A stretch of 64,000 nucleotides of DNA, from assembly GCF_030418315.1 (NCBI RefSeq), contig NZ_JAUHPV010000002.1, positions 1 through 64,000 of the forward strand, given 5' to 3'. This DNA is from Demequina zhanjiangensis (GTDB lineage Bacteria; Actinomycetota; Actinomycetes; Actinomycetales; Demequinaceae). Below are positions 37,092 through 46,591 of the stretch, one piece after another (within the stretch, counting starts at the first letter, position 1; every line of letters starts with the position of its first letter). A program made the position numbers and the translations under genes. The notes below the pieces were generated by a model, which was given only the letters and a program-made list of their open reading frames with translations, ran no database searches and was not told where the DNA came from.

Positions 37092-37559
37092 TCAGGGCTG
37101 CGACGGCAGAGCGGAACGACGAGCCGACGCGACGACGGCGACGCCGAAGGCCGCGCCGGCAGCGTTCGCCACCAGGTCGCGCGGATCCGAGATGCGGTCA
37201 GGCATGGGGATCTGCAGCACCTCGATCGCGAAGGTCAGCGCGACAGAGGCGGCGAACCCGCGAACCACGCCGAAGCGAGCGGCAAGCAGGCCCACGGGCA
37301 CGAACAGCATGACGTTGAGCATGAACTCACGCGGAGAGCCGCTGGTCCACGTCACCGGATCGGCCCACATCTCCGGATCGAGGATTCCCCGATGCGGCTG
37401 CGCGCCCTGGGTCGCCCACGGCGTCGGCGCGAGCGTCGCGAAGGCGACGAAGCCGAGATACAGGACCACACCGACGCCCCACGCCACGTCACCGCCGGTC
37501 AGCGGACGACGTCGGGGAGGGGCGGCGTCGACCGCGGGAGCAGGACCAGGCTCAGGCAT
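37092..37559 (-). CDS. VanZ family membrane protein
   Basis: A 155-residue membrane protein with four hydrophobic helices and the VanZ-like pattern FMLNVMLFVPVGLLAA, then ALTFAIEVLQ and DLVANAAGAAFG. VanZ-like proteins have been associated with glycopeptide/lipoglycopeptide tolerance, but most have no proven role. It lies 23 nt upstream of the esterase gene on the same strand, so the two may be co-transcribed. TAGCCT 6 nt before the ATG indicates a leaderless start. Confidence 0.82.
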   Translation of the reverse strand: MPEPGPAPAVDAAPPRRRPLTGGDVAWGVGVVLYLGFVAFATLAPTPWATQGAQPHRGILDPEMWADPVTWTSGSPREFMLNVMLFVPVGLLAARFGVVRGFAASVALTFAIEVLQIPMPDRISDPRDLVANAAGAAFGVAVVASARRSALPSQP

Positions 37560-37700
37560 GCGGGCAGGCTACGCAGGGTTTCCGTCAAGGAAAGAGGCTG
37601 TGAAAGAACCCCTTTCGTCGGGAACTCCCCTCCGACACGCCCGGCACGGTTCGGTGGGGGCATTGGCGGGCGCTCCGCCCGCCCCGAAGAAGGAGCACCC

Positions 37701-38618
37701 ATGTATCAGGTACCCGACCAGACCGGCAGGGTCACTGTCATCACAGGCGCGAACAGCGGCCTGGGCAAGGAGACGACGCGCAGGCTCGTCGAGGCGGGCG
37801 GAGCGGTGATCATGGGCGTCCGCGACCTCGCGAAGGGCGAGGCCGCGCGTCAGGAGATCCTCGCCCAGCACCCGGAGGCGGATCTCACGCTCGCGCTGGT
37901 CGACATGGCGGACCTGAGCTCCATCGCGCGCTTCGCGGACGCGGTTCTCGCGGACGGCGCCCGCATCGACACGCTCATCAACAACGCGGGCCTCATGGCC
38001 GCACCCACGCGGATGACCACGGTCGACGGCTTCGAGCTGCACATGGGCACCAACTTCTTCGGCGCCTTCGCACTCACGATGCGACTCCTGCCACGACTCC
38101 TCGAGTCCCCCGCGCCGCGAGTCGTGATGCTGAGCAGCAACCTTGCCCGCCAGGGACGGATCGTCCTGGACGACCTCCAGCGCGAGCGTCGACGCTACAG
38201 CCGATTCGGCGCGTACGGCGACTCCAAGCTCGCCGACCACATGATGGGCCTGCACCTCGCCAAGGTCGCCGCCGAGCGGAACTGGCCGCTCATCTCCGCG
38301 ATCGCCCACCCCGGCTACACGAACACGAACCTGCAGACCGCCGGCGCGAGCATCGGCTCGTCGAAGGTGCGCTCCTCCACCGGCTTCTCCCAGAAGATCA
38401 TGCCCACCCAGGGCGTCGAGGAGGGCGCGGTCGCGGTCCTTGTCGCGGCCACCGACCCCAAGGTCAACGGCGGCGACTACTACGGTCCGACCGGCCGGAT
38501 GAACATGATCGGCCCGGTCGCGCTCACCGAACCCGCCAAGCAGGCGCTCGACGAGGACACCGCGGCGAAGCTGTGGGTGGAGGCCGAGCGCCTCACCGAC
38601 ACCTCGCTACCCTCCTGA
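37701..38618 (+). CDS. SDR family oxidoreductase (retinol dehydrogenase/protochlorophyllide reductase-like)
   Basis: A 305-residue SDR: ITGANSGLGKETTRRL at residues 14-29, INNAGLMA, and the catalytic GAYGDSKLADH (YxxxK as YGDSK). The length and the HPGYTNTNLQ segment match the long SDR group often annotated as retinol dehydrogenase-like or light-dependent-reductase-like. AAGGAG is 7 nt before the ATG. It converges on an aldo/keto reductase with a shared terminator. Substrate unknown. Confidence 0.87.
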   Translation: MYQVPDQTGRVTVITGANSGLGKETTRRLVEAGGAVIMGVRDLAKGEAARQEILAQHPEADLTLALVDMADLSSIARFADAVLADGARIDTLINNAGLMAAPTRMTTVDGFELHMGTNFFGAFALTMRLLPRLLESPAPRVVMLSSNLARQGRIVLDDLQRERRRYSRFGAYGDSKLADHMMGLHLAKVAAERNWPLISAIAHPGYTNTNLQTAGASIGSSKVRSSTGFSQKIMPTQGVEEGAVAVLVAATDPKVNGGDYYGPTGRMNMIGPVALTEPAKQALDEDTAAKLWVEAERLTDTSLPS

Positions 38619-38630
38619 CCGGACGGGGAT

Positions 38631-38684
38631 CCGCAAGAGCTGTGCGTGGGACCCGGGGGCGAGGCCCGCGCACAGCCCTTGCGG
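38631..38684. terminator. Bidirectional terminator between SDR and AKR genes
   Basis: CCGCAAGAGCTGTGCG pairs with CGCACAGCCCTTGCGG (one mismatch) around a ~20-nt loop that can extend the stem. It lies between two convergent stop codons. Confidence 0.65.
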
Positions 38685-38687
38685 AGG

Positions 38688-39560
38688 TCAGGGGAGCTGA
38701 CGCGCGCGGAACCGCGGGAACATGGCGCGCTGGAGCCAGCGTGGCATGCGGCGGTTCGGACGCCCGGTATCGAGGCCCGCGACACGCGCCATGTCCTCGT
38801 CGTCGAGGGCGAAGTCGTGAACGTCCAGGTTCGCGGCGATATGCGCGGGGTTGGTCGACTTCGGGATGACGATGAAGCCCTGCTGAAGATGCCAGCGCAG
38901 GAGCACCTGGTGCACGGTGCGGCCATGCTTCGCCGCCAACTCCGCGAGGACGGGCTCAGAGAGCAGCTGCTGGCGCCCGTGCCCCAGCGGCGCCCACGAC
39001 TCGATCGCGATGCCCTTGTCCCGCAGATGGGCGACGAGCTCGGGCCGCTGGTAGAAGGGGTGCATCTCGATCTGGTTCACGACCGGCGCGATGCGGGCGA
39101 CGGCGAGCAGGGCGTCGATGTCCGCGATCTCGAAGTTGCTGACCCCGACCGAGCGGATCTTGCCCGCATCCACCGCCTCCTCCATGGCGCGCCACGCGCC
39201 GGACCAGTCCGGGTACGGCTGGTGCAGCAGCATGAGGTCCACGTAGTCGAGGCCGAGCCGCTCGAGCGAGGCGTCGATCGACGCGACCGCAGCCTCGTAG
39301 CCGTAGTCGCTCAGCCACATCTTGGTGGTCACGAAGATGTCGCCGCGGGGCACCCCGGACGCGGCGATCCCCCGACCGACCGGCCGCTCGTTGCCGTACA
39401 CGACGGCCGTGTCGATCAGGCGGTAGCCGGACGCGAGCGCCGACTCGACGCTGCGCTGGCACACGTCTCCGTCGGTGATCGTGTAGACGCCGAGGCCGAT
39501 GCTCGGCATGGTCAGGCCGTCGCTCAGGTCGACGGTCTCGGGAAGCGCGTAGGAGGTCAT
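38688..39560 (-). CDS. Aldo/keto reductase (2,5-diketo-D-gluconate reductase type)
   Basis: A 290-residue NADPH-dependent AKR barrel. The tetrad is visible: Asp in LIDTAVVYGNE with Tyr in the same motif, Lys in TTKMWL and His in LLHQPYPDW. The C-terminal IPKSTNPAHIAANLD segment binds the NADPH phosphate. The length and the DLMLLHQPYPDWSGAWRAME pattern match the AKR5 group. TAGCGT 7 nt before the ATG at 39560 suggests a leaderless mRNA; a longer reading enters the ATPase gene in a shadow frame. Broad aldehyde reduction is likely. Confidence 0.9.
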   Translation of the reverse strand: MTSYALPETVDLSDGLTMPSIGLGVYTITDGDVCQRSVESALASGYRLIDTAVVYGNERPVGRGIAASGVPRGDIFVTTKMWLSDYGYEAAVASIDASLERLGLDYVDLMLLHQPYPDWSGAWRAMEEAVDAGKIRSVGVSNFEIADIDALLAVARIAPVVNQIEMHPFYQRPELVAHLRDKGIAIESWAPLGHGRQQLLSEPVLAELAAKHGRTVHQVLLRWHLQQGFIVIPKSTNPAHIAANLDVHDFALDDEDMARVAGLDTGRPNRRMPRWLQRAMFPRFRARQLP

Positions 39561-39645
39561 AGAGCCGACGCTAGGGCCTGCCGACGCCGTGATGGGGGTT
39601 CCGACACGACCCCCCTTTCGTCCGGCGCCCGTCGGCAGCACGTGC

Positions 39646-41937
39646 CTAGCCATGCGCCGGCAGCAGGCTGAACGCGTCCTCGTCCTCCTGCGCGTTGTGC
39701 AGGCGCAGGACCCCGTAGAGCGCGTACAGCATGCGCCGCAGCTCCACGATGTCGTCGGGCTCCGCATCACCGTCGATGCTGTCGAGGAGCCGACGCAGCC
39801 GCCCCACCTGGTGCTCGATCTCAGCGTGGGTGCGGCTGAGCGCCATGACCGCCTCGTCGGTGCCGCGCGCCCTCGCGACGAGCGGCACCAGCCGCTCCTC
39901 GTCGGCGCGCTCATGCGGAAGCAGGTCCGTCTCGAGAGCGTCGACGAGCGCGATCGCCTCCGAGACGTCGGGGTCGTGCGCGTCAAGCGCGTCCGCCACG
40001 GACGCCACCCTCTCCACCAGGGGCGACACGCTGTCGTGCTCCTCCCGCAGCGCGGCGAGCGTCTCCTTGTCCTCCTCGCTCAGCGCGACCGAGTGGAGCC
40101 GTCCCGGCAGCACCGCCCTGAGCGCGATCCCGATCGCGAGCAGGTCGATCACCTCCTGCAGGGCCGCACCGACGGTGGGGGCCAGGTAGCCCAAGGCCGC
40201 AGCCACCATCGCGACGAGCGACAGCCCCATGCCCACCGCGACGGCCTGGAAGGCGATCCTGCGCGAGCGCGCCGCGACGGCCATGGCGTCCGCGAGCGCG
40301 TCGATCCTGTCCACGGTGAGCACCACGTCGGCGGCTTCCGAGGAGGCGGTGGCGCCGCGGGCGGCGAGGGCGACCCCCACGTCGGCGGCGGCGAGCGCCG
40401 GGGCGTCGTTGATGCCGTCACCCACCATGATCGTGGCGCCGTGGCCCCGCTCGCGGCCGAGCGCCTCGAGCTTGTCCTCAGGCGTGCAGTCCGCGAGCAC
40501 CTGATCCACCCCGACGATCCGGCCGACAGCGGCGCCCACGTCGGCCCGGTCCCCCGTCGCGAGGACGACGCGGGTGACGCCCGCGCGGCGCAGGGCACGG
40601 ACCATGCGGGGCGCGTCCGGGCGGATGGGGTCGCGCAGCAGGAGAGCCGCGACCACCTCGCCGTCGACCTCGACGAGCGAGCTCGCGGAGCCGTCCAGGT
40701 CGGCGCGCTTGCGCACCCGCCTGATCCAGCGCGGCGGGGTGTGGCCGGCGATCCAGGTCATGCGGCCCACGCGCACCCGATGCCCGCCGACCATGCCTTC
40801 GACGCCCTGCCCGTGCACCTCCTGCACGTCCGTCGGCATGACGACGTCGAGGCCCCGCTCCCTCGCGGCCTCGACGATCGGCCCGGCGAGCACGTGCGCG
40901 GAGAGCTGATCCACGGAGGCCGCGAGCCTCAACGCCTCCTCGCCATCGCCGTCGGGCGCGGTGATGACGTCGGCCAGCTCGGGGCGCCCGCGGGTGAGCG
41001 TGCCCGTCTTGTCCACGAGCACCACGCGACCTTGGGCGAGCTGCTCGAGCGCGCCTCCGCCCTTGACGACGACCCCGAGGCGCGCGGCGCGCGAGAGGCC
41101 CGAGACGATCGCGATGGGCGCGGCCAGCAGCAGCGGGCACGGCGTCGCGACGACCAGCACCGCGACAGCGCGCACCGGGTCGCCCGACACAGCCCACGCG
41201 GCGCCCGCGAGCACGAGCGTGAGCGGCACGAACGCGACCGCCCATCTGTCCGCGCTGCGCACGAACGGCGCCGAGATCCCCTGCGCCTCCTCCACGAGCC
41301 GCACGAGCGCCGCATAGGTGGAGCTCTCGGAGGTGGTGGTCGTGAGGATCTCCACCGGGCCGCCGACGTTGACCACGCCGGAGCGCACGTCCTCGCCCGC
41401 GGGCCTCCCGACCGGAAGCGGTTCCCCGGTGAGGGCGGACTCGTCGAAGGTCGCGTCGTCGGACAACCGACCGTCGACCGGTACCACCTCACCGGGGCGG
41501 ACGAGCAGCCGGTCGCCGATCCGCACGTCGGCGACGGGGATCTCCTCGAGCCCGTCGGCCACGATGCGACGCGCCGTCCTGGGCGCCCTGGCCGTGAGGA
41601 GGCTGAGCTCGCGACGCGCACGGGCGTCGGCCATGGCCTCGAGCACCTGCCCGGTGGCCAGCATGAGGGTGATGATCGCTCCGGCGAGGGGCTCGTCGAC
41701 GGCGAGCGAGCCCGCGAGCGCGAGCACCGCGATGATGTCCACCGTGGGCCGCTTCTGCGCTGCGGCCTGCACCGTGGCGGCGAGCGCGAACACGAGACCG
41801 AGGACCGTGCAGGCGATCCACATCCACCGCGCGGCCACGTCGGCGTCGACCCACCACGCGACGGCTCCGCCCGCGAGCAGGAGCCCGGACACGACGAGGA
41901 CGATCATCTCAAGGTTGCGGCCCAGCCATGCCTTCAT
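39646..41937 (-). CDS. P1B-5-type metal-transporting ATPase with C-terminal hemerythrin domain
   Basis: A 763-residue P-type ATPase without an N-terminal heavy-metal domain. Key residues: TGE in the actuator domain near 170, TPC (265-267) in the transport helix, phosphorylation site DKTGT (309-313), and GDGINDAPALAAADVG in the P domain. TPC is the P1B-5 signature. Residues ~617-763 are a hemerythrin HHE helical bundle with His634, His675, Glu676, His704, His709, His747 and Glu751 as likely di-iron ligands. P1B-5 proteins with this tail export Ni or Fe. TACCGT 6 nt before the ATG indicates a leaderless start, and a DtxR-box palindrome lies 54 nt upstream. Confidence 0.87.
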   Translation of the reverse strand: MKAWLGRNLEMIVLVVSGLLLAGGAVAWWVDADVAARWMWIACTVLGLVFALAATVQAAAQKRPTVDIIAVLALAGSLAVDEPLAGAIITLMLATGQVLEAMADARARRELSLLTARAPRTARRIVADGLEEIPVADVRIGDRLLVRPGEVVPVDGRLSDDATFDESALTGEPLPVGRPAGEDVRSGVVNVGGPVEILTTTTSESSTYAALVRLVEEAQGISAPFVRSADRWAVAFVPLTLVLAGAAWAVSGDPVRAVAVLVVATPCPLLLAAPIAIVSGLSRAARLGVVVKGGGALEQLAQGRVVLVDKTGTLTRGRPELADVITAPDGDGEEALRLAASVDQLSAHVLAGPIVEAARERGLDVVMPTDVQEVHGQGVEGMVGGHRVRVGRMTWIAGHTPPRWIRRVRKRADLDGSASSLVEVDGEVVAALLLRDPIRPDAPRMVRALRRAGVTRVVLATGDRADVGAAVGRIVGVDQVLADCTPEDKLEALGRERGHGATIMVGDGINDAPALAAADVGVALAARGATASSEAADVVLTVDRIDALADAMAVAARSRRIAFQAVAVGMGLSLVAMVAAALGYLAPTVGAALQEVIDLLAIGIALRAVLPGRLHSVALSEEDKETLAALREEHDSVSPLVERVASVADALDAHDPDVSEAIALVDALETDLLPHERADEERLVPLVARARGTDEAVMALSRTHAEIEHQVGRLRRLLDSIDGDAEPDDIVELRRMLYALYGVLRLHNAQEDEDAFSLLPAHG

Positions 41938-41990
41938 ACGCTCACGGTACGCCCGTCTCCGTTGCCACGCTTAGCAGGGACGATGCGGTG

Positions 41991-42005
41991 AGGTGAGCCT
42001 CACCT
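41991..42005. promoter_or_regulatory. DtxR/IdeR-box-like palindrome upstream of the metal ATPase
   Basis: AGGTGAGCCTCACCT is a perfect 15-bp palindrome and differs from the iron-box core AGGTTAGCCTAACCT at two symmetric positions. Its centre is ~61 bp upstream of the ATPase start codon, which is also the inferred transcription start. A DtxR-family repressor is encoded at 53002-53679. Confidence 0.65.
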
Positions 42006-42055
42006 GCGCACGCGACCTCCGACCGGCTGCCGGCAGGCCGCGATGCTGGGCTCCT

Positions 42056-42424
42056 CTAGACCGCAGACGACACCGACGGACGGGCCGCCAGGTGGAGCGT
42101 CTCCCCCTTCGCGAGCGCCTCGACGATTTCATGCAGCCCGGCCGCCCTGGTCTCCTGCCGCCCGTGGATCGGCACGGATGCCGGGTCGTCGGAGCGGAAG
42201 GCGTGCTTCACGTCAGGGTCGGAGAAGAACACCTCGACGTACCTGTCGTTCGCGAGGAAGGGAGCGACGCCGCGCATCCCGTGGGCGGTGTACCAGAACA
42301 CGACCAGGTCGTCGGCCTCGACCTTCTCGAGCACCTGCTCCGCGTACCAATGCCACGACAGGATGTCGACCTCCGCCATCTGAAGTCCGCCGATGGTGGT
42401 CCTGACCCGCTCCGTTGCGTCCAT
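42056..42424 (-). CDS. Hypothetical protein
   Basis: A 122-residue protein that I do not recognise (ILSWHWYAEQVLEKVEADDL, then FWYTAHGMRGVAPF). It has several aromatic residues near the N-terminus and no membrane segment. The ATG at 42424 is taken, although no good ribosome-binding site precedes it; ATG 42379 is an alternative. It lies between the metal ATPase and the V-ATPase operon, on the opposite strand to the latter. The reading frame is clean and codon use normal, so it is probably real. Confidence 0.55.
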   Translation of the reverse strand: MDATERVRTTIGGLQMAEVDILSWHWYAEQVLEKVEADDLVVFWYTAHGMRGVAPFLANDRYVEVFFSDPDVKHAFRSDDPASVPIHGRQETRAAGLHEIVEALAKGETLHLAARPSVSSAV

Positions 42425-42493
42425 ACCGTCATTGTGCGCGCGCGTATGGGGGCGGCGCGCGTCGACAACTGCGCCCACGCGCCTTCACGCGCG

Positions 42494-42549
42494 CTGGCAT
42501 CGCATGAGTGCCGAGATTCGGGTCAGGACCGGCACTCGTGCGATGCCAG
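42494..42549. repeat. 20-bp inverted repeat upstream of the V-ATPase operon
   Basis: Arms 42494-42513 and 42530-42549 are reverse complements with one mismatch, separated by 16 nt. The outer part TGCGATGCCAG continues into a 17-mer also found at window positions 3-19. It lies ~160 nt before the first V-ATPase gene and could be a REP-like element or a structured leader/regulatory site. Confidence 0.6.
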
Positions 42550-42711
42550 GGCGCAGGAGCGCCCGGCGAGCCTTTCAGCGGCCAGCCACTCCCTCACCAT
42601 CCAGGCACGACGACGCGACGACGTACCCTGCGGCGCACCGCTCCCGAGAGTAGATTCGAAGGAGATCGGGCGGCACGCCCACCCGAGTCCCCGCAGGCTC
42701 GAGGAAGAGAG

Positions 42712-43143
42712 ATGCGCTGGCAGCAGATCGTCGACCGATTCCGCCCGGTGTCCGCACCAGGAGGAGCGGCCGAGTCTGCCGAGCACGTCGCCGACCGCAC
42801 TGGCCCCGCCCTCGAGCTCGCACCGGTCTTCGCGTTGCTGGACCCCGACCTCGAAGCAGCCCGCCACACCCTGGACACCGCTGACATGCGCGCTGCCGCA
42901 CAGCTCGACGACGCCAGGCAGCGCGCCGCCTCCCTGCTCGCCCAGGCGCGCCGCGAGGCGCCCGCACGTGAGGCCGAGGCCGCCGCACACGTGCTCACCG
43001 AGGCGGCGAAACGCGACGCCGCACTGGTCGACGACGCTCGCCGCCGCTCCCGGGACGAGCTGCACGCGCGCTCTCCCCAGATCGACGCGGCCGCGAGGGC
43101 CGTGGTCGACAGGCTCGTCGACACCCTCAAGGCGCTGCCATGA
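42712..43143 (+). CDS. V/A-type ATPase peripheral stalk subunit (H/G-like)
   Basis: The 143-residue protein is mostly a charged Ala/Arg-rich helix (MRAAAQLDDARQRAASLLAQ, then EAAAHVLTEAAKRDAA), as in the peripheral stalk H (G) subunit that pairs with E. It is the first gene of the operon; GAGGAAGAGAG precedes the ATG. The assignment rests on position, length and coiled coil, not on a diagnostic motif. The next gene starts within its last codons (ATGA overlap). Confidence 0.6.
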   Translation: MRWQQIVDRFRPVSAPGGAAESAEHVADRTGPALELAPVFALLDPDLEAARHTLDTADMRAAAQLDDARQRAASLLAQARREAPAREAEAAAHVLTEAAKRDAALVDDARRRSRDELHARSPQIDAAARAVVDRLVDTLKALP

Positions 43144-44063
43144 GCATCTCGTGGGTCGCCGCCACCGTCCGCGTCAGAGCCCTTGCCGCGGGGCGCGCCG
43201 GTCGCGCCGGAGCGGCGCGCCTCGCACAGTCGGACTCGCTGGACGACGCCGCAGATCTCCTCTCCCGGTGGAGCTATGGCGCCCGGCTCGGCCCCGAGAC
43301 GACCGCCACGGCGCTCCAGCGCTCGGTGCGCGAGACGCTCCTGTGGCAGTTGAGGGTGCTCGCAGGCTGGGCGCCGGCGAACGGCACGGGGATCCTGCGC
43401 GGCGCCGCGGCCGAGTTCGAGCGGGACAACATCCTCATGCGCATGCGCGAGCTCCAAGGTGGGCCCGCGGAGCGGCCGTTCGAGCTCGGAGCGCTTGAGA
43501 CGTCCTGGTCCACGCTCCGCCATGCGTCGAACGCCGACTCGCTCCTCGCGCTGCTCGCGAGGACTCCGTGGGGCGAGGTCCCCGCCGACGAGCAGGACCA
43601 GCTTGCTGACATCCTCACCGCGACCTGGCTGGGACGCTACGCCGCCGCCGCTCCCGGTGCGCAGGCGTGGGCCGCACGGCGCGCGGCGATCCTCACCGCC
43701 CGAGCGAGGTTCGTCGACGGGCTGGACCTGGCTCCGACGCTGCGACGGCGTCTTCGCCCTCTGCTCGGGACCGCCTGGGAGTCCACGACCGATCTCCCCG
43801 CCTTCGCCGCGTCGCTTCCGAGCCGCGTCCGCGCGGCCCTGGCGGGTACGGACGACGCCTCGGGCCTGTGGTCGGCGGAGTCCCACCTCTACGCCCTCAT
43901 GGACGACGAGGCGTCGTCGCTCCTGCGCACCGGCACCCCGCGCCCAGAGTCGCTCGTCGCGGGGCTCGCACTCCTCACGGTCGACGCCTGGCGGATCCAG
44001 GCGGCGATCGCCGCCGTCGAGTCGGGGCAGGGCGCGAAGGAGGTGCTCGATGCCGCATCGTGA
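43140..44063 (+). CDS. V/A-type ATPase subunit C
   Basis: A 307-residue all-helical protein corresponding to the V/A-ATPase subunit C (yeast d), the central cap that connects the rotor stalk D/F to the membrane ring. Conserved features are FERDNILMRMRELQGG-type text and a C-terminal YALMDDEASSLL/LLTVDAWRIQAAI helix. It overlaps the H-like gene by 4 nt. Sequence divergence is high, but gene order supports it. Confidence 0.72.
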   Translation: MSISWVAATVRVRALAAGRAGRAGAARLAQSDSLDDAADLLSRWSYGARLGPETTATALQRSVRETLLWQLRVLAGWAPANGTGILRGAAAEFERDNILMRMRELQGGPAERPFELGALETSWSTLRHASNADSLLALLARTPWGEVPADEQDQLADILTATWLGRYAAAAPGAQAWAARRAAILTARARFVDGLDLAPTLRRRLRPLLGTAWESTTDLPAFAASLPSRVRAALAGTDDASGLWSAESHLYALMDDEASSLLRTGTPRPESLVAGLALLTVDAWRIQAAIAAVESGQGAKEVLDAAS

Positions 44064-44082
44064 GCATGGAGGCCCCGTCAGC

Positions 44083-45405
44083 ATGGAGCGGGTCGCGATC
44101 GTCGTGCTCGACGAGGACCGTGAGCGCGCGCTTGAAGCGGTGGCGCGGGCAGGCGTCGTCGAGCTGGATCTCCACGCCGCCGGCAGCGGCGAGAGCGACG
44201 AGTTCAGGCGTGCCGTCGCCGCGGGCGTGCGCCACGACCGGCTCGTCGGCTGGGTGGGCTGGATGCCGCGACCCGCGCACGGGCCGCTCGCGGAGACGTT
44301 GGCGGAGCTCGGCGGGGCGCTCGTGCCTCTCAAGACGCCGCTCGGCGAGCAGCCGCCGACCCTGATCGCGCACGGCGCGTCCGGGACCTCGCGCACTCTG
44401 GTGGACACCTACGGCGTCGTCCCCTATGCGGATGTGGACCCCGCGAAGATGGCGGCGGCCGCCTACATCGTCATGTTCGGGATGATGTTCGGCGACGTGG
44501 GACACGGCGCCCTCCTCGCGCTGATCGGGCTCTCGATGCGCTGGGGCTGGATCAAGGGACTCGCCCGGTTCCGCAGGACATGGCTGTTCGTCACCCTCGC
44601 AGGCGTGGCCGCCATGGCGTTCGGAGCGCTGTACGGCGAGGCGTTCGGCCCGACGGGGCTCGTGCCGGTGCTGTGGCTCAACCCGATGGAGGACCCGGTC
44701 CCGCTGCTGCTCGCGGCGATCGCGTTCGGTGCGGTGCTGCTCGCCGGCTCGTACGCGACAGGCACCGTGAACAGAGTGCGGGAGGGCGGCTGGGCGTATG
44801 CGCTGTACTCGCGTGCGGGCCTCGCAGGGTCGGGGCTGTTCCTTGCGCTCGGGCTGCTCGCGTGGGGCCTGATCTCGAGCGTCCTCGCGCTGGTGGTGGT
44901 CGGCTCGGTGCTCGCGCTCACCTCCGTCGTGCTCATCTTCGTGGGGATCGTGTCCTCCGAAGGGGGCGGCGCGACCGCGTTCCTGCAGGCAGGGATCGAG
45001 TCCGTCGACAGCGTCAGCCGGCTGGGCTCCAACATCATCTCGTTCGCCCGGCTCGCCGCGTTCGGGCTCACCCACGCCGCGCTGCTCGCCGTCATCTGGG
45101 AGGGCACCACCTCGCTCTGGGCGCCGGGCTGGGGCGCGGCCGCCGCGGTGCTCATCTTCTTGGTCGGCAACGTCATCACCTTCGGACTCGAGGCGCTCGT
45201 GGCCGGGATCCAGGCACTGCGCCTCGAGTACTACGAGCTCTTCTCCCGCGTGTTCGTGGGAGAGGGCCGTGCCTTCCAGCCGTGGCAGCCGCCCCTGCCG
45301 CCGGAGCGGGACGTCGACGCGGACGGCCGCGCCGACGATGCCCCGTCACCCACACCGCCCCTCGTCCCCGCACCTGCCCCGTCCGCGCCGCACCGAAAGG
45401 ACTGA
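44083..45405 (+). CDS. V/A-type ATPase subunit I (a), short form
   Basis: A 440-residue membrane stator subunit. The C-terminal part has the I-subunit signatures AYIVMFGMMFGDVGHGA, FGALYGEAFG and the functional ARLAAFGLTHAALL and EALVAGIQALRLEYYELFSRVF segments, with about seven membrane helices. The N-terminal cytoplasmic arm is only ~110 residues, compared with roughly 300 in typical I subunits of ~650 residues. GGAGG lies 10 nt before ATG 44083; ATG 44050 is also in frame but overlaps the C gene. It carries the half-channels for the ion. Confidence 0.87.
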   Translation: MERVAIVVLDEDRERALEAVARAGVVELDLHAAGSGESDEFRRAVAAGVRHDRLVGWVGWMPRPAHGPLAETLAELGGALVPLKTPLGEQPPTLIAHGASGTSRTLVDTYGVVPYADVDPAKMAAAAYIVMFGMMFGDVGHGALLALIGLSMRWGWIKGLARFRRTWLFVTLAGVAAMAFGALYGEAFGPTGLVPVLWLNPMEDPVPLLLAAIAFGAVLLAGSYATGTVNRVREGGWAYALYSRAGLAGSGLFLALGLLAWGLISSVLALVVVGSVLALTSVVLIFVGIVSSEGGGATAFLQAGIESVDSVSRLGSNIISFARLAAFGLTHAALLAVIWEGTTSLWAPGWGAAAAVLIFLVGNVITFGLEALVAGIQALRLEYYELFSRVFVGEGRAFQPWQPPLPPERDVDADGRADDAPSPTPPLVPAPAPSAPHRKD

Positions 45406-46066
<661 letters not shown>

Positions 46067-46070
<4 letters not shown>

Positions 46071-46591
46071 GGTCGCTGCCGTCCGGCTCCAGTGCTGCCG
46101 CCGCTCCCCTGCGGGCAGCGATCCACGACCGTGCGGCGGCGGCAGCGCGAGCCACCGCAGGCGAGGCGGAGCGTCGGGCCGCCGAGATGATCGCCGACGC
46201 GGAGCGCCAGGCATCCGCGATCGCGGACCGGGCCGTGGAGGCGGGGAGGACGGCGGCGCAGGCGGATGCGGCACAGCGGTCCGCGCGGGAGAGGCGGCGC
46301 GCGCACGAGCTGCAGCTCGCGGCGCGGGAGTCGCTGCGCAGGGACCTTGAGGCACGCGTGCTCGCGCTGGCGGTGGAGCTGCGGACCGGGCAGGAGTACC
46401 CCCGTCTCATGGACGCGCTGCGCGGCGAGGTAGGCACCCTGCTCGGCCCGGAGGCGACGATCGAGGAGCATCCCGACGGGGGCGTCGTCGCGTCCCTCGG
46501 CGCGAGGCGCGTCGATCTGTCCCTGCCGAGCCTCGCGAGGGCGACCCTCGAGTCGATGAGCGGGGAGGTGGCCGAGCTGTGGACGACATGA
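46067..46591 (+). CDS. V/A-type ATPase subunit E
   Basis: A 174-residue protein: an Ala/Arg/Glu coiled coil (residues ~15-100) and a C-terminal globular domain (VLALAVELRTGQEYPRLMDALR, then VDLSLPSLARATLESM). This is the E-subunit pattern of the peripheral stalk, which pairs with the H/G subunit. It overlaps both neighbours by 4 nt. Confidence 0.78.
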
